Shown: piece after piece, positions 1 to 6,696 of the stretch
Layout: every line of letters begins with the position of its first letter
How positions within the stretch are numbered: the stretch's first letter is position 1
DNA from: JANQMY01 sp965228775
GTDB lineage: Bacteria > Pseudomonadota > Alphaproteobacteria > JANQMY01
NCBI GenBank assembly: GCA_965228775.1
Contig: OZ245840.1
Span: 992,001 to 1,056,000 of the forward strand
Length of the DNA: 64,000 bases
Direction of reading: 5' to 3'
Made by a program: the position numbers and the translations under genes
The notes under the pieces: model-generated
Told to the model about the DNA's origin: nothing
The model's input: the letters and a program-made list of their open reading frames with translations, nothing else
Databases searched by the model: none

Positions 1-311
1 TGGTGTTATGATCCGGCACGACGCCATCATAAAGGCTTGACCCATTCGTTGTCGGAAAACCGTCATAATCTGCATACAGATCTTTTAGGAGATAGGGCAC
101 GCCCTTAAAGGGCCCTTCCGGCAATCCGCCGCTGATGACCGCCCTCGCCTCGTCGTACATGGTCGCCGTGACCGCGTTGAGTTTGGGATTGACCGATTCC
201 ACCCGTTCAATGGCGGCATCGAGCAATTCATCCGGCTTCACATCCTTTTGCGCAACAAGCTCCGAAAGCCCAACCGCGTCGTAATTCCCGAACTCTTTGA
301 AAGCAGCCATG
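1..311 (-). CDS. Amidase-signature family hydrolase (N-terminal part only)
   Basis: Only the first 103 residues are in the window; the gene runs off the left edge. Amidase-signature enzymes hydrolyse amide bonds with a Ser-cisSer-Lys triad. The motif GVPYLLKDL (residues 70-78) carries the expected catalytic lysine, K76. The preceding helix-rich segment, including AAIERVESVNPKLNAV, is typical of the family N-terminus before that lysine. The downstream serine motifs are not visible, so activity and substrate cannot be judged. The ATG is followed by MAAFKEF and faces the nitronate monooxygenase gene across a 142-base divergent gap. Confidence 0.85.
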
Positions 312-453
312 TTCCACCCCTTATGTGATTTTGACGTAGCGTCAGCCTCGCGAAATGCCGGCAATCTGGACATTTTGGAGAAAAATGGCGACAACGCGAG
401 GGAAAGACATCCAACTTTATAGGCAATGTAAAACCAAGACGGGGCGAAACACC

Positions 454-1452
454 ATGATCAAAACAAGATTCACAGAAATGTTCGGCGTCGAACATCCTAT
501 TGCCCAAGGGGGCATGCAGTGGGTCGGACGGGCTGAACTCGTCTCTGCTGTGGCCAATGCGGGCGCGCTGGGCTTCATTACGGCTCTGACGCAGCCGACA
601 CCGGAAGACCTCACCAAAGAGATCGCCCGCTGTAAGGAGATGACCGACAAGCCGTTTGGTGTAAATCTGACGATCCTGCCCGCCCTGAAGCCGCCACCCT
701 ACGCGGAATATCGCCAGGCCATTATCGAGAGCGGCGTCAAAATCGTGGAAACCGCCGGGAACAACCCGCAAGAACACATCGCGGTTCTCAAGGAACACGG
801 CGTGAAGGTGATTCACAAATGTACGGCTGTGCGCCACGCCCTAAAGGCGGAGAAGATCGGCGCGGACGCTATTTCGATTGATGGATTTGAATGCGCCGGC
901 CACCCAGGCGAAGACGACATTCCGGGCCTCATCCTCATTCCGGCGGCAGCTGACAAAGTGAAGGTGCCCATGCTCGCTTCCGGCGGCTTCGGCGATGCGC
1001 GCGGCCTGGTGGCTGCTCTGGCCTTGGGGGCAGACGGCATCAATATGGGAACGCGCTTTATGGCCACGAAAGAAAGCCCGATCCATGTGAACGTGAAAGA
1101 GCAGATGGTCGAAAACGACGAACGGGCGACACAACTCATCTTCCGTACCCTGCGCAACACGGCCCGCGTTGCCAAGAACGCCGTCAGCACGGAAGTGGCA
1201 CAAATCGAGCGAGAAAAAGGTGCAGAAACGAAGATTGACGACATCGCGCACCTCGTTGCAGGTGCACGTGGACGCTTGGTCTATGAGAAAGGCGATCCCG
1301 ACCACGGCATTTGGTCTGCCGGTATGGTGCAAGGCCTAATCGATGACGTGCCGTCTTGCGAAGAGCTTGTCCATCGGATTGTGGCCGAAGCGGAAGAGCT
1401 GATTAAGCAACGCCTGAATGGCAGCATCAGCTTGGCCGCGGCGGCGGAGTAA
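454..1452 (+). CDS. Nitronate monooxygenase (2-nitropropane dioxygenase-like, FMN-dependent)
   Basis: 332 residues, a TIM-barrel flavoprotein of the NMO/2-nitropropane dioxygenase family, which oxidises alkyl nitronates; some members act as enoyl reductases. The N-terminal MFGVEHPIAQGGMQWVG, the ALGFITAL segment and the ASGGFGDARGLVAALALGA phosphate-binding region (about residues 170-190) are family hallmarks, and HKCTAVRHALKAE matches the middle of the barrel. A longer frame opens about 100 bases upstream, but the ATG at 454 begins the conserved domain and follows a GGGGCG stretch. The gene is followed by a strong hairpin and then a TetR gene in the same direction, so the two may be regulated together. 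Substrate cannot be assigned from sequence. Confidence 0.85.
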   Translation: MIKTRFTEMFGVEHPIAQGGMQWVGRAELVSAVANAGALGFITALTQPTPEDLTKEIARCKEMTDKPFGVNLTILPALKPPPYAEYRQAIIESGVKIVETAGNNPQEHIAVLKEHGVKVIHKCTAVRHALKAEKIGADAISIDGFECAGHPGEDDIPGLILIPAAADKVKVPMLASGGFGDARGLVAALALGADGINMGTRFMATKESPIHVNVKEQMVENDERATQLIFRTLRNTARVAKNAVSTEVAQIEREKGAETKIDDIAHLVAGARGRLVYEKGDPDHGIWSAGMVQGLIDDVPSCEELVHRIVAEAEELIKQRLNGSISLAAAAE

Positions 1453-1473
1453 TTTTCTGCTATCATCCCAGAC

Positions 1474-1502
1474 GCGTTGCACCATCTTGATGGTGCAGCG
1501 CG
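1474..1502. promoter_or_regulatory. Strong inverted repeat upstream of the TetR gene (operator or terminator hairpin)
   Basis: The core TGCACCATC-TT-GATGGTGCA is perfect, and pairing extends outward through GCGT/GCGC with one G-T wobble to about 14 pairs. It sits between the nitronate monooxygenase stop and the TetR start, 36 bases before the GTG. No T-run follows, so a TetR operator (autoregulation) is at least as likely as a terminator. Confidence 0.5.
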
Positions 1503-1538
1503 GATCTGGATAGGTGCAAACAAGAGGTCATTGCGCCC

Positions 1539-2195
1539 GTGTCACAAGCATCTCGTTCAAGTGCTGCCCGGTCGGCGAGACGAGATTTTATCCTCGCAGG
1601 GGCAACGGATTACTTCTTCGAGTGCGGATTGCTCAGCTCTAACATGAACGAGTTGGCGGCGCGTTTGGACCTGGGCAAGCCATCAATCTACAGGATCTTT
1701 GGCTCACGCAGCGGTTTGGAGACCGCGATATTTGAACCCGTGATTCAAATGGTGGAGTCCTCTCAAACCATGCCCTACACCGGGGCGGGCAGCCATATGT
1801 TCCAGATCCTTGAAATGGCGCGGAAAAACCGAAAGGCGGCCCTGCTGGTCTTGAGAGACTGCCGCACCAGCCCAGCGCACGTTCATTGGTTCGATAGACT
1901 GACGGATACATTCACGGCCAACCTTTTGGTGGCCTATCGGCCTGCACCAGACGCACCGCCAGGGGGCAAGGCGCGCGGCGCGGTCGCTGCCAGATCCATG
2001 GCCAGATTCTATGCCGACTGCCTGGCCGAGTGGCTGGAGGACCGCGATGGGCTAACGGATGAAGCCCGCGCCCAGCTCTTCAAGGACGTCGTCACCGCTT
2101 GGTGGACCACCGCACGGTCGGTTCACCAGTTAGGCACGATCGATAGAATATTCCCAAAAGACGCTATTCAAAGTGTGCGAAGAAAAGCCGAATAG
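1539..2195 (+). CDS. TetR/AcrR family transcriptional regulator
   Basis: 218 residues. The N-terminal helix-turn-helix is clear at about residues 12-60: RRDFILAGATDYFFECG, then NELAARLDLGKPSIYRIFGSR, where recognition helix and Y/F spacing follow the TetR pattern. The C-terminal ligand-binding part is helical and not assignable to a ligand. The start is GTG preceded by AAGAGG. Its 3' end overlaps the convergent sulfatase-like gene by 32 bases. Palindromes upstream of both this gene and that sulfatase-like gene make it a candidate regulator of its neighbours; this is inference. Confidence 0.85.
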   Translation: MSQASRSSAARSARRDFILAGATDYFFECGLLSSNMNELAARLDLGKPSIYRIFGSRSGLETAIFEPVIQMVESSQTMPYTGAGSHMFQILEMARKNRKAALLVLRDCRTSPAHVHWFDRLTDTFTANLLVAYRPAPDAPPGGKARGAVAARSMARFYADCLAEWLEDRDGLTDEARAQLFKDVVTAWWTTARSVHQLGTIDRIFPKDAIQSVRRKAE

Positions 2196-3918
2196 CTTTG
2201 GGATCACTCGCCTCGACACGCTCGTCCGACAAAACGTCGTCGATACTTTTTAGGCCCATTGTCAGCAGCGGCAACAGCACTTTTGGCATCTCAAGTTGGG
2301 GCCCTTCTTGATTATCCGCAGGCGCCTCGTTCACACGTAACACACCCTTGTTGATCGTAAGTGCGTAGGTACCTTCATCCGGGACGGCAATGATCAATCT
2401 CTCCTGTGTCTCCAGGGAGTTGGCGACATTCAGACGTGGCCGCAACATGGTGAGTGATTTCATCGGAGGTGCACTGATCAAAAGAGTCGGTGCATCACCA
2501 AGCGGGGGTGACTTCGACCGGTCCAGCGTTCCCTCAAGTTCAAGCGCGCCGGTCAACAAGTAGTATCTCTGGCTTGAGCTCTCCGCGTCATAGGCGACGG
2601 CGCGCATGCTGTTGATCAGTAGTTTGCGGGCAGATTGGTTTTCAGGGTCTGCTCTCAATATTAGGGCCGACAGCCTGCCCGACCAATTCCAGTCTCCGCT
2701 GCGCGCTGCCTCGATAGCGGTTTGCAGGGCTGCTTCGGCCCCTCCCATTGCCGCCACATACTTGTCCGCCCGCTCTAGCGGATCGTCGATGAAAAGTTCA
2801 GCGGGGTCGTCGCCATACCAACCGGCTTGGCGCAGATAAACCCCACGCGCCACCCAATCAAGCGGGTGATAATAGAAGCCAAGATCAGGATCATTCGCGA
2901 GGTGCGGCGGCAGTTTCAAGCTGGATAAAATCTCTTGCCGGGTCCTGCCGGCGTTCAAGCCACGGACGATATGATCGATGATGAACTGCGTAGTGTCGCG
3001 TGCGTTCGATATTGATGCCGCAATATCTTCGGCACCGAAATAGGCCCGGCCATGACCGGGGCCAAGCACCTTGATCGGAAGTTTTGCCAGCTTGTCCAAT
3101 GTGGCTACGAAAGCCTCAGGATCACGGGTTTCTTCGTAGCGGGGCGTTGCAATGTAGGGGCCGATGCCGCCAATCACATCACCGGGAAGCAGAACACCTT
3201 CTTTGGGAAGCCAAAAAGCAATCGCGTCGGCGACATCACTTGGCGCCGAGATGATGTCGATTTGCACACCGCTGAGTGTAAGGGACTCACCGTCAGACAC
3301 GGTGCGCGTCGCGGGAACATGTTTTGGCCATCCCCCCGTCCTGCGTGGCCCAACGCCCGTGCCGACATCGCCTTCTAGACCAGGGGCGAGTAAAAACCCT
3401 AATTGGTCTATCGCGCGGCGCCCCATAAACCGGAACGCAGGTGAAACGACGCCAAGGCGCGCCGGTTCAAGCATGTCACTCGCGATCACCGGTATCCGAT
3501 CAATCCCGGGAATAGCACTGCAGCCGCCCACATGATCCGCATGACTATGGGTAATAAGGACATGCGTTACGGGCAGTTCCGTGACCGCCTTGAGATCCTT
3601 TAGCGCACGCGTCATCCCGTCCGGCCACCATCCACAATCGACTGCCATGACGCCGTCATCACCGATGATGAAAGTGAAATTGGCATAGTCGTAAGCGAAG
3701 GCCAGATAAACCCGCTCGGACAAACGCACCAGCTTGGGAGTGGCGAAGCCATCCAAATAGGCGCCAAGCTTCTTGTTGACGGCGGGCGGAGGCGGGGCCG
3801 GAATCTCAACCGCGCCGGGCGCCGGGTTTGCGTAAACGTCTCCAACGCTGGTGCCCAGGGCCAGTCCGCAAACCAACACCGCAACAAGGCGGCGTGCGAA
3901 ACAATAAAAGCGACCCAT
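2164..3918 (-). CDS. Exported alkylsulfatase-like metallo-beta-lactamase-fold hydrolase
   Basis: 584 residues. An N-terminal signal sequence (about residues 8-30, hydrophobic and ending VYA) implies export. The MBL zinc motif THSHADH is at 123-129. The segment GWYGDDPAELFIDDPLERA followed by YVAAMGG and the LILRADPENQSARKLL region matches the alkylsulfatase dimerisation domain of SdsA1/YjcS-type enzymes, and the C-terminal ~120 residues fit the SCP2-like substrate domain. The second zinc region reads LLPGDVIGG rather than the usual sulfatase sequence, so sulfatase activity is a family inference. AGGAGG precedes the ATG. It converges on, and overlaps, the TetR gene. Confidence 0.8.
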   Translation of the reverse strand: MGRFYCFARRLVAVLVCGLALGTSVGDVYANPAPGAVEIPAPPPPAVNKKLGAYLDGFATPKLVRLSERVYLAFAYDYANFTFIIGDDGVMAVDCGWWPDGMTRALKDLKAVTELPVTHVLITHSHADHVGGCSAIPGIDRIPVIASDMLEPARLGVVSPAFRFMGRRAIDQLGFLLAPGLEGDVGTGVGPRRTGGWPKHVPATRTVSDGESLTLSGVQIDIISAPSDVADAIAFWLPKEGVLLPGDVIGGIGPYIATPRYEETRDPEAFVATLDKLAKLPIKVLGPGHGRAYFGAEDIAASISNARDTTQFIIDHIVRGLNAGRTRQEILSSLKLPPHLANDPDLGFYYHPLDWVARGVYLRQAGWYGDDPAELFIDDPLERADKYVAAMGGAEAALQTAIEAARSGDWNWSGRLSALILRADPENQSARKLLINSMRAVAYDAESSSQRYYLLTGALELEGTLDRSKSPPLGDAPTLLISAPPMKSLTMLRPRLNVANSLETQERLIIAVPDEGTYALTINKGVLRVNEAPADNQEGPQLEMPKVLLPLLTMGLKSIDDVLSDERVEASDPKAIRLFFAHFE

Positions 3919-4313
3919 GATGGCCTCCTATCCATAGATGCACCGCAGGAGCCTCCGATTGGCCCCACAACCCGGCAAGATTTCAACGCGCCGGAGTATG
4001 TTACCAATTGGTACGGTTTGCAAGCCAAGATGGCAGGACGTTGGAAACAAGAAGCTCAAACGGGCAAGCCGAAGGCCCAAATCATCATCAGGCAGCCGCC
4101 CTCTGCGTGGTCATGCTCTGGGGTGGCCCCCGGCCGCGATTTGGAAATTAGAGACTGTTGCGGCTTGGCGCCGTTCCACGAGAGGAGAGCTATCCCCCGC
4201 ACGTTCCGTCAGTAGACTGAGGAGGAAATCTAAAGCCGTGGACCTCATTTTAGCGGCGCATCACAAAGTGGTGCGTAGCACATGGGATGACACCCAAAAC
4301 AAAGACACGCGGC
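3919..4313. other. Gene-free stretch upstream of the sulfatase-like gene
   Basis: No convincing coding frame. It holds the palindrome at 4002-4013 and, near 4217, a purine-rich AGGAGG-like sequence on the plus strand that leads only into antisense of the GNAT gene. Confidence 0.5.
4002..4013. promoter_or_regulatory. Perfect palindrome TACCAATTGGTA, candidate operator
   Basis: A 12-base perfect palindrome about 85 bases upstream of the minus-strand sulfatase-like gene, where a promoter would lie. Size and symmetry suit a dimeric regulator; the TetR product is the obvious local candidate, although the palindrome upstream of tetR itself has a different sequence. Confidence 0.4.
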
Positions 4314-4787
4314 TTACAATTTTTTCTCCATCGCGTAGTTGTGCATGGGCACACCACCGATCTCGAAGTCTCGGCGCCTGATCACCGCGTAGCCATGGCG
4401 CAGGAACAACCGTTTTGCGGCTTCGCTGGCCTCCACGTAGATACGTTTTAGACCCTTCTTGCGCGCCACATTCTCCAATTCCTCATAGAGCGCTGACGCA
4501 ATCCCCTGCCCCACACCTTCCGGCGCGCAATAAAGGTGGTCCAGATGGCCGTCCTCTTCCAAATCCGTATAGGCAAAAGGACGATCGTTTTCATCAACGG
4601 CGACCAGGACCGTACGGCCATCTTCGCAGCGCCGGCGCACTGTGGCTTCGTCCGGTGTACGGTCCACCCAGGCGGCGACTTGATCACCGCCATAATCTCT
4701 GGGTCCAACCCCTTCCACGGCCTCACGAAAGATGCCGGCAATGGCGGCGGCATCTTCCGGCCGGTAGTGCCGGATTGAGTATTTCAT
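4314..4787 (-). CDS. GNAT family N-acetyltransferase
   Basis: 157 residues, complete GNAT fold. The acetyl-CoA-binding segment APEGVGQGIASALYEEL (about 88-104) is the Q/R-x-x-G-x-G/A motif, and the C-terminal KRLFLRHGYAVIRRRDFEIGG is the usual beta-bulge end seen in YafP-type members. It acetylates a small molecule or protein amine; the substrate is unknown. It starts 24 bases after the SDR stop on the same strand, so the two are probably cotranscribed. No strong ribosome site precedes the ATG, which fits coupling to the upstream gene. Confidence 0.85.
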   Translation of the reverse strand: MKYSIRHYRPEDAAAIAGIFREAVEGVGPRDYGGDQVAAWVDRTPDEATVRRRCEDGRTVLVAVDENDRPFAYTDLEEDGHLDHLYCAPEGVGQGIASALYEELENVARKKGLKRIYVEASEAAKRLFLRHGYAVIRRRDFEIGGVPMHNYAMEKKL

Positions 4788-4811
4788 GATCCGTATACGC
4801 CTTAACGTCGG

Positions 4812-5648
4812 CTAGAGGATGTATCCATCGCCTGACGCCCGAACCGTGATGTCACCGATTGAGACGCCCCAAGGCTGATCCATGGCGTAAATCACTTGAT
4901 CGGCCAGATAGTCGGGGTTCAGCACAGCGTATTGGGTGTTGTCCGGATCTGTCTGTTCGGCAGTCGCTTCACCTATGATAAACTTCATCATGGTTTCGCC
5001 GTAGGTCGCAGCGTTCTGGCCGAGAATGCCGACAACGGCTTCCTGATTCACCACGCCGCCCGCCAGTCCGGTCTGAGGTACGCCGGTGGGTTTAACAATC
5101 GTCACCTTAATCTTGCCATGAGATTCCACGCGCAGGGACTCCGACAAGAAATTCACGGCGGCCTTTGTAGCGCCGTACACACCGGCACCGACCACAGGAA
5201 AATTCCCATAAATCGAGGACAAATTGATCACATGGCCTTGGCCTTGCGCCATCATTTGATCGTAGACGGCCGTGATGCCATGCAGCACACCCTTGAAATT
5301 GATGTCGATACAACGCGACCAGGCTGCTGATGCATTTTCATGATCGGCATAGAAAGCAAGCGGCATAACACCCGCATTGTTGATCATGATGTCGATGCGC
5401 CCGAACTCACCTACCGCATGCGCCGCAAGCGCTTTCATTTGCGCAAGATCCGTGACGTCGGTGACTTTAGAAGTAGCGGCCCCATTGCCGGACGTGATGT
5501 TCGAAACCGTGTTGGCGAGTTCGTCTTCGTTGATGTCCGCGCATACCAGCTTGGCACCACGCGCCGCTGCCTTTTCACTGACAAGCCGGCCAAAGCCACC
5601 AGCCGCACCGGTGACGATAATTACTTTGTTCTCAAGATGATTTGTCAT
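4812..5648 (-). CDS. Short-chain dehydrogenase/reductase (SDR)
   Basis: 278 residues, classical SDR. The cofactor loop TGAAGGFG is near residue 14, the structural NNAG motif near 90, the catalytic serine in NLSSIYG and the YGATK catalytic Tyr/Lys pair near 159-163. An acidic residue after the second strand (CADIN) suggests NAD preference, by family rule. It lies between the GFA gene upstream and the GNAT gene downstream, all on the minus strand. The C-terminus is somewhat long, with an extra segment after PTGVPQTG. Substrate unknown. Confidence 0.88.
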   Translation of the reverse strand: MTNHLENKVIIVTGAAGGFGRLVSEKAAARGAKLVCADINEDELANTVSNITSGNGAATSKVTDVTDLAQMKALAAHAVGEFGRIDIMINNAGVMPLAFYADHENASAAWSRCIDINFKGVLHGITAVYDQMMAQGQGHVINLSSIYGNFPVVGAGVYGATKAAVNFLSESLRVESHGKIKVTIVKPTGVPQTGLAGGVVNQEAVVGILGQNAATYGETMMKFIIGEATAEQTDPDNTQYAVLNPDYLADQVIYAMDQPWGVSIGDITVRASGDGYIL

Positions 5649-5669
5649 TGTTTTCCGATTGCATCACCG

Positions 5670-5746
5670 GCCCGCTCCCCCAATGTCGACTTTGGCCAAC
5701 CACCCGATAAGGGTACCCTAGGGGTGGATGGGAAGGGGGAGCGGGC
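5670..5746. repeat. Nested palindromic element overlapping the GFA gene end
   Basis: Outer arms GCCCGCTCCCCC (5670-5681) and GGGGGAGCGGGC (5735-5746) are perfect 12-base inverted repeats. Inside are CCACCC/GGGTGG arms (5700-5705, 5722-5727) around GGGTACCC. The right part encodes the last residues of the GFA protein. Confidence 0.7.
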
Positions 5747-6173
5747 TGGCTAGGTTGCCCCAAGACTTAAGACTGCGTTTCCATTGGGGTACGCCTTCCT
5801 CAAGCGCTACCCAATCCTGTTTGGTCGAACACCAAACATGGAACATCGGTTTGAAACCGGATGTATCGTCCATGGTCCCTGTTTTCAGGAACAACGTTTC
5901 TGGCTGGCTTGGAATGGCTGAATAGATTGGCGAGCCGCATGTTCCACAAAAATAGCGTTGTACGGTATTGCCGCTTTTCGTATCGCCGTCTTCGTAGAGC
6001 TTCGGTTCGCCAGACGTGAATTTGAATTCGGCTTTCGGCACCCCTGCCAGTGTGGAAAACGCAGACCCCGCTTGCCGCTGGCAGTTTTTGCAGTGACATA
6101 CCCCAGTCATCGCCGGTGCGTTCTGCATCTCATATTTTATTTGGCCGCAAAGGCATTGTCCTGTGACCGCCAT
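5718..6173 (-). CDS. GFA (glutathione-dependent formaldehyde-activating) family zinc protein
   Basis: 151 residues. Zinc-binding cysteines are arranged as in GFA/CENP-V proteins: GQCLCG near residue 8, CHCKNCQRQ near 30 and FCGTCGS near 81. Family members bind zinc; the founding enzyme condenses glutathione with formaldehyde, but most paralogues have no proven substrate. AGGAGA precedes the ATG; a longer frame upstream is an intergenic repeat read as protein. The conserved domain ends at about SLKSW; the final residues, ASPLPLPIHP, are encoded by an arm of a palindromic element, so the tail looks recently acquired. Confidence 0.85.
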   Translation of the reverse strand: MAVTGQCLCGQIKYEMQNAPAMTGVCHCKNCQRQAGSAFSTLAGVPKAEFKFTSGEPKLYEDGDTKSGNTVQRYFCGTCGSPIYSAIPSQPETLFLKTGTMDDTSGFKPMFHVWCSTKQDWVALEEGVPQWKRSLKSWGNLASPLPLPIHP

Positions 6174-6254
6174 CGGTTTCTCCTGATTATTGCTATGACA
6201 GAAGGATAGCGTGAATATTCCGATCCTGGAATGCCCTTTTTTGTCAATCCAAAT

Positions 6255-6356
6255 TGTCATCCCAAAAAGCGCGAAGCGATTGTTTGGGATCCATACCCAC
6301 AGTGATCCTAAATAAGCATGGCGGTTATGGGTCCCTGCCTTCGCAGGGACGACAGT
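6255..6356. repeat. Degenerate intergenic repeat (GTCATCCC...GGGATCCA type)
   Basis: Starts TTGTCATCCC, contains GGGATCCATACCCAC and ends with the hairpin GTCCCTGCCTTCGCAGGGAC followed by GACAG. This matches the dispersed palindromic repeats common between proteobacterial genes and resembles the copy at 17629-17760. Confidence 0.6.
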
Positions 6357-6390
6357 TAGAGAAAACATTCCCACAAAGACATTTTTAGTG

Positions 6391-6419
6391 TTGACTTCTT
6401 TACGCAAGGGAACGATAGT
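6391..6419 (+). promoter_or_regulatory. Sigma70-type promoter of the mini-gene
   Basis: TTGACT (6391-6396) and GATAGT (6414-6419) are separated by exactly 17 bases, giving a predicted start near 6426. It is the best promoter-like sequence before rtcB and drives the 35-codon frame. Confidence 0.55.
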
Positions 6420-6466
6420 CCGCGCCCATTCGGCAATCGAGCCGAACGTTTTTGAGGAACCTTTCA

Positions 6467-6574
6467 ATGCAAGTCACATTGCAGGTCAGTTTTGGAACCG
6501 TGAAGCCGGGCGCGTTACCGCAGTCCGGAGACGAGCGGAATCCATTTAAGATCGGGAGGGCCCTTAGCCTATGA
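6467..6574 (+). CDS. Unrecognised 35-residue small protein with its own promoter and terminator
   Basis: A frame of 35 codons starting MQVTLQVSFGTVKPG and ending KIGRALSL. Upstream are a 17-base-spaced promoter (6391-6419) and GAGGAA seven bases before the ATG; downstream, 32 bases after the stop, is a strong intrinsic terminator. The whole unit is about 215 nt. No signal peptide or membrane segment; the first half could form a beta strand and the second half is basic. I do not recognise a family. Alternatives: the transcript is a structured RNA or an attenuated leader of rtcB, since GGGAGGG at 6554-6560 could compete for the terminator arm CCCCTCCC. Function unknown. Confidence 0.45.
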   Translation: MQVTLQVSFGTVKPGALPQSGDERNPFKIGRALSL

Positions 6575-6602
6575 CGGTGTAGCCACCACATAAGGCTTTA
6601 CC

Positions 6603-6638
6603 AAAACCCCTCCCACGGTGTCCGCGGGAGGGGTTTTT
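6603..6638 (+). terminator. Strong rho-independent terminator before rtcB
   Basis: CCCCTCCC (6607-6614) pairs with GGGAGGGG (6626-6633), flanked by AAAA/TTTT that extend the stem to 12 pairs, then TTTTT. It ends the mini-gene transcript, or acts as an attenuator for rtcB. Confidence 0.85.
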
Positions 6639-6639
6639 G

Positions 6640-6680
6640 TTTGTCCGGCCCCTCCCGGAGGTGGCGATTTTTCGGACAAA
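6640..6680. promoter_or_regulatory. Hairpin in the rtcB leader
   Basis: TTTGTCCG (6640-6647) and CGGACAAA (6673-6680) are perfect 8-base arms enclosing a smaller CCTCC-C-GGAGG stem. The outer stem ends two bases before the rtcB ribosome binding site AAGGAG. Confidence 0.4.
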
Positions 6681-6696
6681 CCAAGGAGTAAGACCC

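Noticed and set aside
355..453. Upstream extension of the nitronate monooxygenase frame
   Set aside because: The extra 33 residues do not belong to the family; the conserved domain begins at 454.
3938..4381. Plus-strand 147-codon frame upstream of the GNAT gene
   Set aside because: No family, no ribosome site at its start, and it runs antisense into GNAT; the AGGAGG-like stretch at 4217 leads only into the same antisense frame.
6174..6467. Long upstream extension of the GFA frame
   Set aside because: It is a dispersed repeat translated as protein (VVPAKAGTH-type sequence); the ATG at 6173 has the ribosome site.
6421..6638. Known riboswitch before rtcB
   Set aside because: No match to cobalamin, TPP, SAM, glycine or guanidine riboswitch consensus elements could be recognised by eye.
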